Shown in pieces: positions 62,001 through 64,000 of a DNA stretch of 64,000 nt. Source of the stretch: Syngnathus acus (taxonomy: Eukaryota > Chordata > Actinopteri > Syngnathiformes > Syngnathidae); NCBI RefSeq assembly GCF_901709675.1, contig NC_051105.1:4579104-4643103 (forward strand), read 5' to 3'. The position numbers and the translations under genes were made by a program. Each line of letters opens with the position of its first letter. Position 1 is the stretch's first letter. The notes beneath the pieces are model-generated. The model had not been told where the DNA came from, searched no databases, and worked only from the letters and a program-made list of their open reading frames with translations.

Positions 62001-63916
62001 CATACACAGACATAATTATACTACTCATTGACCTCAAGGATAACTAGCAAATAACCATAACAGATGCTCAACTCGTTTTTTGAAATTGACAAACAGATCA
62101 GGAAATATTGAACTATGACTCATGCAATTATGTTACGTGGTTGACAATATATTATGAGCGTTTGGGCTTTAAATGTTTTTATGGCTTTTTAAAATAGTTT
62201 GCCATTTTTAGATTTGCACTACACACCAGATCAACTTTTGTAATGGATTTCTGCCTGTCTTCCAGGTTGTGTATGCTTTGCTGATGCCAGCCAGCGCCGC
62301 TTTGGGCGAGGATGCTAGTGACTTTCAGTACAACTTCCTGAAGAGCGGTGGCTTGCCACTGGTGTTGAGCATGCTCACCCGGAATAACTTCCTGCCGTCA
62401 GCCGACATGGAGACACGGCGCGGGGCTTACCTCAATGCACTGAAAATCGCCAAGCTCCTCCTCACTGCTGTAGGATTTGGTCATGTGAAAGCTGTGGCAG
62501 AGGCCTGCCAGCCCACCGCTGAGGGAAATATCCCCGTTTCCCCGGTTAGCCTACAGATGGAAAAATTTGAAAAATGTTTCCCCAAATGTTCTGATTGAAA
62601 CTTTACTGATGATAATCTTACTTCACTCTCCAATTCCTAACAGATTAATCAGGCCACTCACGATCAGGCTCTGGTGCTGCAGAGTGCCCTGCAAAACATT
62701 CCAAATCCTGCCTCAGAATGTATGCTGCGCAACGTAGCCATCCGCCTGGCACAGCAGATTTCTGATGAGGTAACTACAAATGTATTTTGTCTCAGGTTTG
62801 AAGATTGCTTTCTCCAGATGGTATCTTTCAGCTCCTTCCACAGTTGTTCAATAAGATTTTAGATCAGGGCTTGCAGAAGGACGCTTCAGACTGTCCAATT
62901 CTTTGCTCTTTGCAATTCTTGGGTGTTTTAGATGTGTTATGGGTCATTATCCTGTTGCAAAACCCCATCCCTTGCGACTGAGACCAAGCTGACACAGGGC
63001 AGCCATTTTCTCTCTAGCTGATTATCCGAGAAGCTTTGTGGGGTTTTATTCCGCTCCCTTAAATGTTGTGTTGCCTCCCATGAAGTCCACTTTGACTCAA
63101 CTGGGACAATCTGATGTACCTTGACCTTGGAGATGACTTTTAATTTGTATGGAGGTTGTCCTGGGCTCTATTTTTACCATTTGTATTATGAGCTTGTGAT
63201 CAGTTTTCCCCTTGTGGCCCGCATGAAGGTTGGCAATAGTCCCGTAGATGAAATTTCTGAACAGGAGTATTTGAGATGGTCTTACAACCTTTAACTTCAG
63301 TGTGCGGTCTATATTTGTGTCTTACCTCCCGAGCCAGCTCTTTCACAGTCTGTGCTCCATGTGTGTGGTACAAACCAACATTGCTTCAAAGTGATAACTT
63401 CTCATCCTTAAAAGGTTGACTGACTGTCAAGACAAATGTGATGCTAATTAAATGATGCTACATTTGGATTTATTTCTACTGTTGTGAATTGTCTTCCTGT
63501 GTATATTAATGGATGTTGTCATGGCACTTTCAGAATTTCTTCCAGACATCAAAGTCTATTCCAGACATCTGTGTCATCAGAGAGGTACAGAAAATAGTGT
63601 GGGCCTCAGGCTGTGGCACGGTGCAGCTTGTCTTTAGTTCTAATGAAGATATCAGCAAGATATACGAGAAGGTAAATATCTATGAATGGCTGAGAACTTT
63701 ACGATGGCAGTTTTTTTTTTTTTTTTTAAATTTTGTTTTTCCTTATCAGACGAACGCAGCTAAGGAGCCAGATGAAGAAGACGAGCAGGTGTGTTGCGAG
63801 GCCTTGGAAGTGATGACATTATGTTTTGCCTTGATGCCCACAGCCCTTGACACCCTCAGTAAGGAGAGGGCATGGCAAACCTTCATTATTGACTTGCTGC
63901 TACACTGCCACAGCAA
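50048..63916 (+). CDS. usp9x: ubiquitin carboxyl-terminal hydrolase 9X (USP9X/FAM), N-terminal half
   Basis: Large cytoplasmic deubiquitinase that stabilises targets in TGF-beta, polarity, trafficking and apoptosis pathways. Twenty-six coding exons are in view: 50048-50143, 51539-51684, 52583-52662, 52905-53017, 53363-53581, 53670-53785, 53864-54115, 54195-54330, 54402-54554, 55108-55212, 55441-55647, 55943-56079, 58700-58833, 58912-59002, 59097-59210, 59291-59519, 59817-59912, 60008-60219, 60291-60531, 61235-61384, 61488-61608, 61713-61843, 62266-62544, 62644-62769, 63546-63671, 63750-63916. They encode 1,325 residues in an unbroken frame, starting [14 protein letters not shown] as in human. 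This part holds the alpha-solenoid and the ubiquitin-like insert at about residues 880-965 ([15 protein letters not shown] to [11 protein letters not shown]). The USP protease domain (from about residue 1557 in human) lies beyond the window, so the gene is cut by the window edge and is not broken. Exon 11 ends at a GC donor. Confidence 0.97.
55648..55653 (+). other. usp9x: GC-AG intron donor in usp9x
   Basis: The exon ending TGCTCACAG (55647) is followed by GCAAGT. The reading frame (DYSCSQ then DRDTQK) fixes this boundary exactly, and no GT is available in phase nearby. CAG|GCAAGT is the strong context expected of a GC donor. Confidence 0.9.
56433..57443. mobile_element. decayed ~1-kb DNA transposon with TA-flanked inverted ends
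   Basis: The left end TACAGCGTAACCTCAAGTTA is the near reverse complement of the right end GTAACTTGAGGCATCACTGT plus A. Both ends are TA-CAG/CTG-TA, which fits a mariner/Tc1- or pogo-type TA target. Inside the right end, TTCATTTCAATGGGAAAAAA and AATTAAGGTCGTAACTTGAG are typical of this repeat class. It lies in usp9x intron 12. No transposase frame was recognised. Confidence 0.65.
57856..58146 (+). other. open frame in usp9x intron 12, probably not a gene
   Basis: A 96-codon ATG-initiated frame lies within the 2.6-kb usp9x intron (56080-58699). It has no recognised similarity, no splice context and a composition like the rest of the intron. I list it only because this intron is otherwise unexplained outside the transposon at 56433-57443. 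Confidence 0.15.
61856..61975 (-). mobile_element. LINE-type 3' tail in usp9x intron 22
   Basis: On the minus strand the sequence ends with ATTGTACATGTGTGACAATG, ACAATAAAGATC and TATTC repeats, the form of a fish LINE/SINE 3' end (short UTR, AATAAAG and a tandem pentamer tail). Only about 100 bp is recognisable, and the rest of the intron (to 62265) is AT-rich. Confidence 0.6.
62800..63400 (-). pseudogene. Tc1-like transposase relic
   Basis: Read on the minus strand, the interval carries pieces of a Tc1 transposase in the right order: TVKELARE of the N-terminal HTH region near 63345, QQDNDP at about 62957-62940, and EQLWKELK at about 62849-62826. The spacing from the DNDP aspartate to the LWKELK glutamate region is close to the 34 residues of the DD34E catalytic triad. 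Frameshifts and stop codons interrupt it and the first catalytic aspartate region is not clear, so it is dead. It sits inside usp9x intron 24 (62770-63545), antisense to the gene. Confidence 0.75.
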
Positions 63917-64000
63917 GTAAGTGCGCTGCGCTACTGTGTTGGATATGTTAAGCATAGATGACTAAGCAGCAGCAGCAGCATAGGTTGACATTTGCAGTTT

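Overview
The window looks like chromosomal DNA from a teleost fish. The genes are animal genes with short introns and GT-AG (rarely GC-AG) splice sites. The encoded proteins are vertebrate PPP2R3B, STAG3, MED14 and USP9X, and the repeats (Tc1, hAT, fish-type LINE 3' ends, short TIR elements, GATA microsatellite, telomere-like hexamers) are typical of ray-finned fish. The species cannot be fixed from sequence alone. I assembled exon chains by hand; in every gene the intron phases agree and the total coding length closes in frame.

Layout: (1) 1-2746, upstream DNA and 5' region of ppp2r3b. (2) 2747-10885 (+), ppp2r3b, 13 exons, 509 aa, a calcium-binding regulatory B'' subunit of PP2A. (3) 11.5-14.7 kb, a repeat-rich block: a 232-236-bp tandem array, a LINE 3' end that splits one repeat copy, and about 680 bp of telomere-like CCCTAA/CTAGCT repeat. 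(4) 14916-25669 (-), stag3, 30 coding exons, 1133 aa, the meiotic cohesin subunit. (5) 26693-29581 (-), an 8-exon gene for a 262-aa protein I do not recognise. (6) 31228-43988 (-), med14, 29 exons, 1433 aa, the Mediator backbone. (7) 46.9-64.0 kb (+), usp9x: a non-coding first exon, then 26 coding exons for the first 1,325 residues. The gene runs off the right edge before the protease domain.

med14 and usp9x lie head to head about 3 kb apart, as MED14 and USP9X do on human Xp11.4. The three minus-strand genes (med14, the 262-aa gene, stag3) follow one another, and stag3 converges on ppp2r3b across the repeat block. The genes are unrelated housekeeping or meiotic functions (phosphatase targeting, cohesion, transcription, deubiquitination); nothing suggests a co-regulated cluster.

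I found no clearly new biological system. The most worthwhile leads are the unrecognised 262-aa gene, the telomere-like array beside the stag3 3' end, the layered hairpin-rich tandem array, a PR72-type N-terminal exon on a PPP2R3B body, and several decayed transposons, including a Tc1 transposase relic and a roughly 1-kb TIR element inside usp9x introns.
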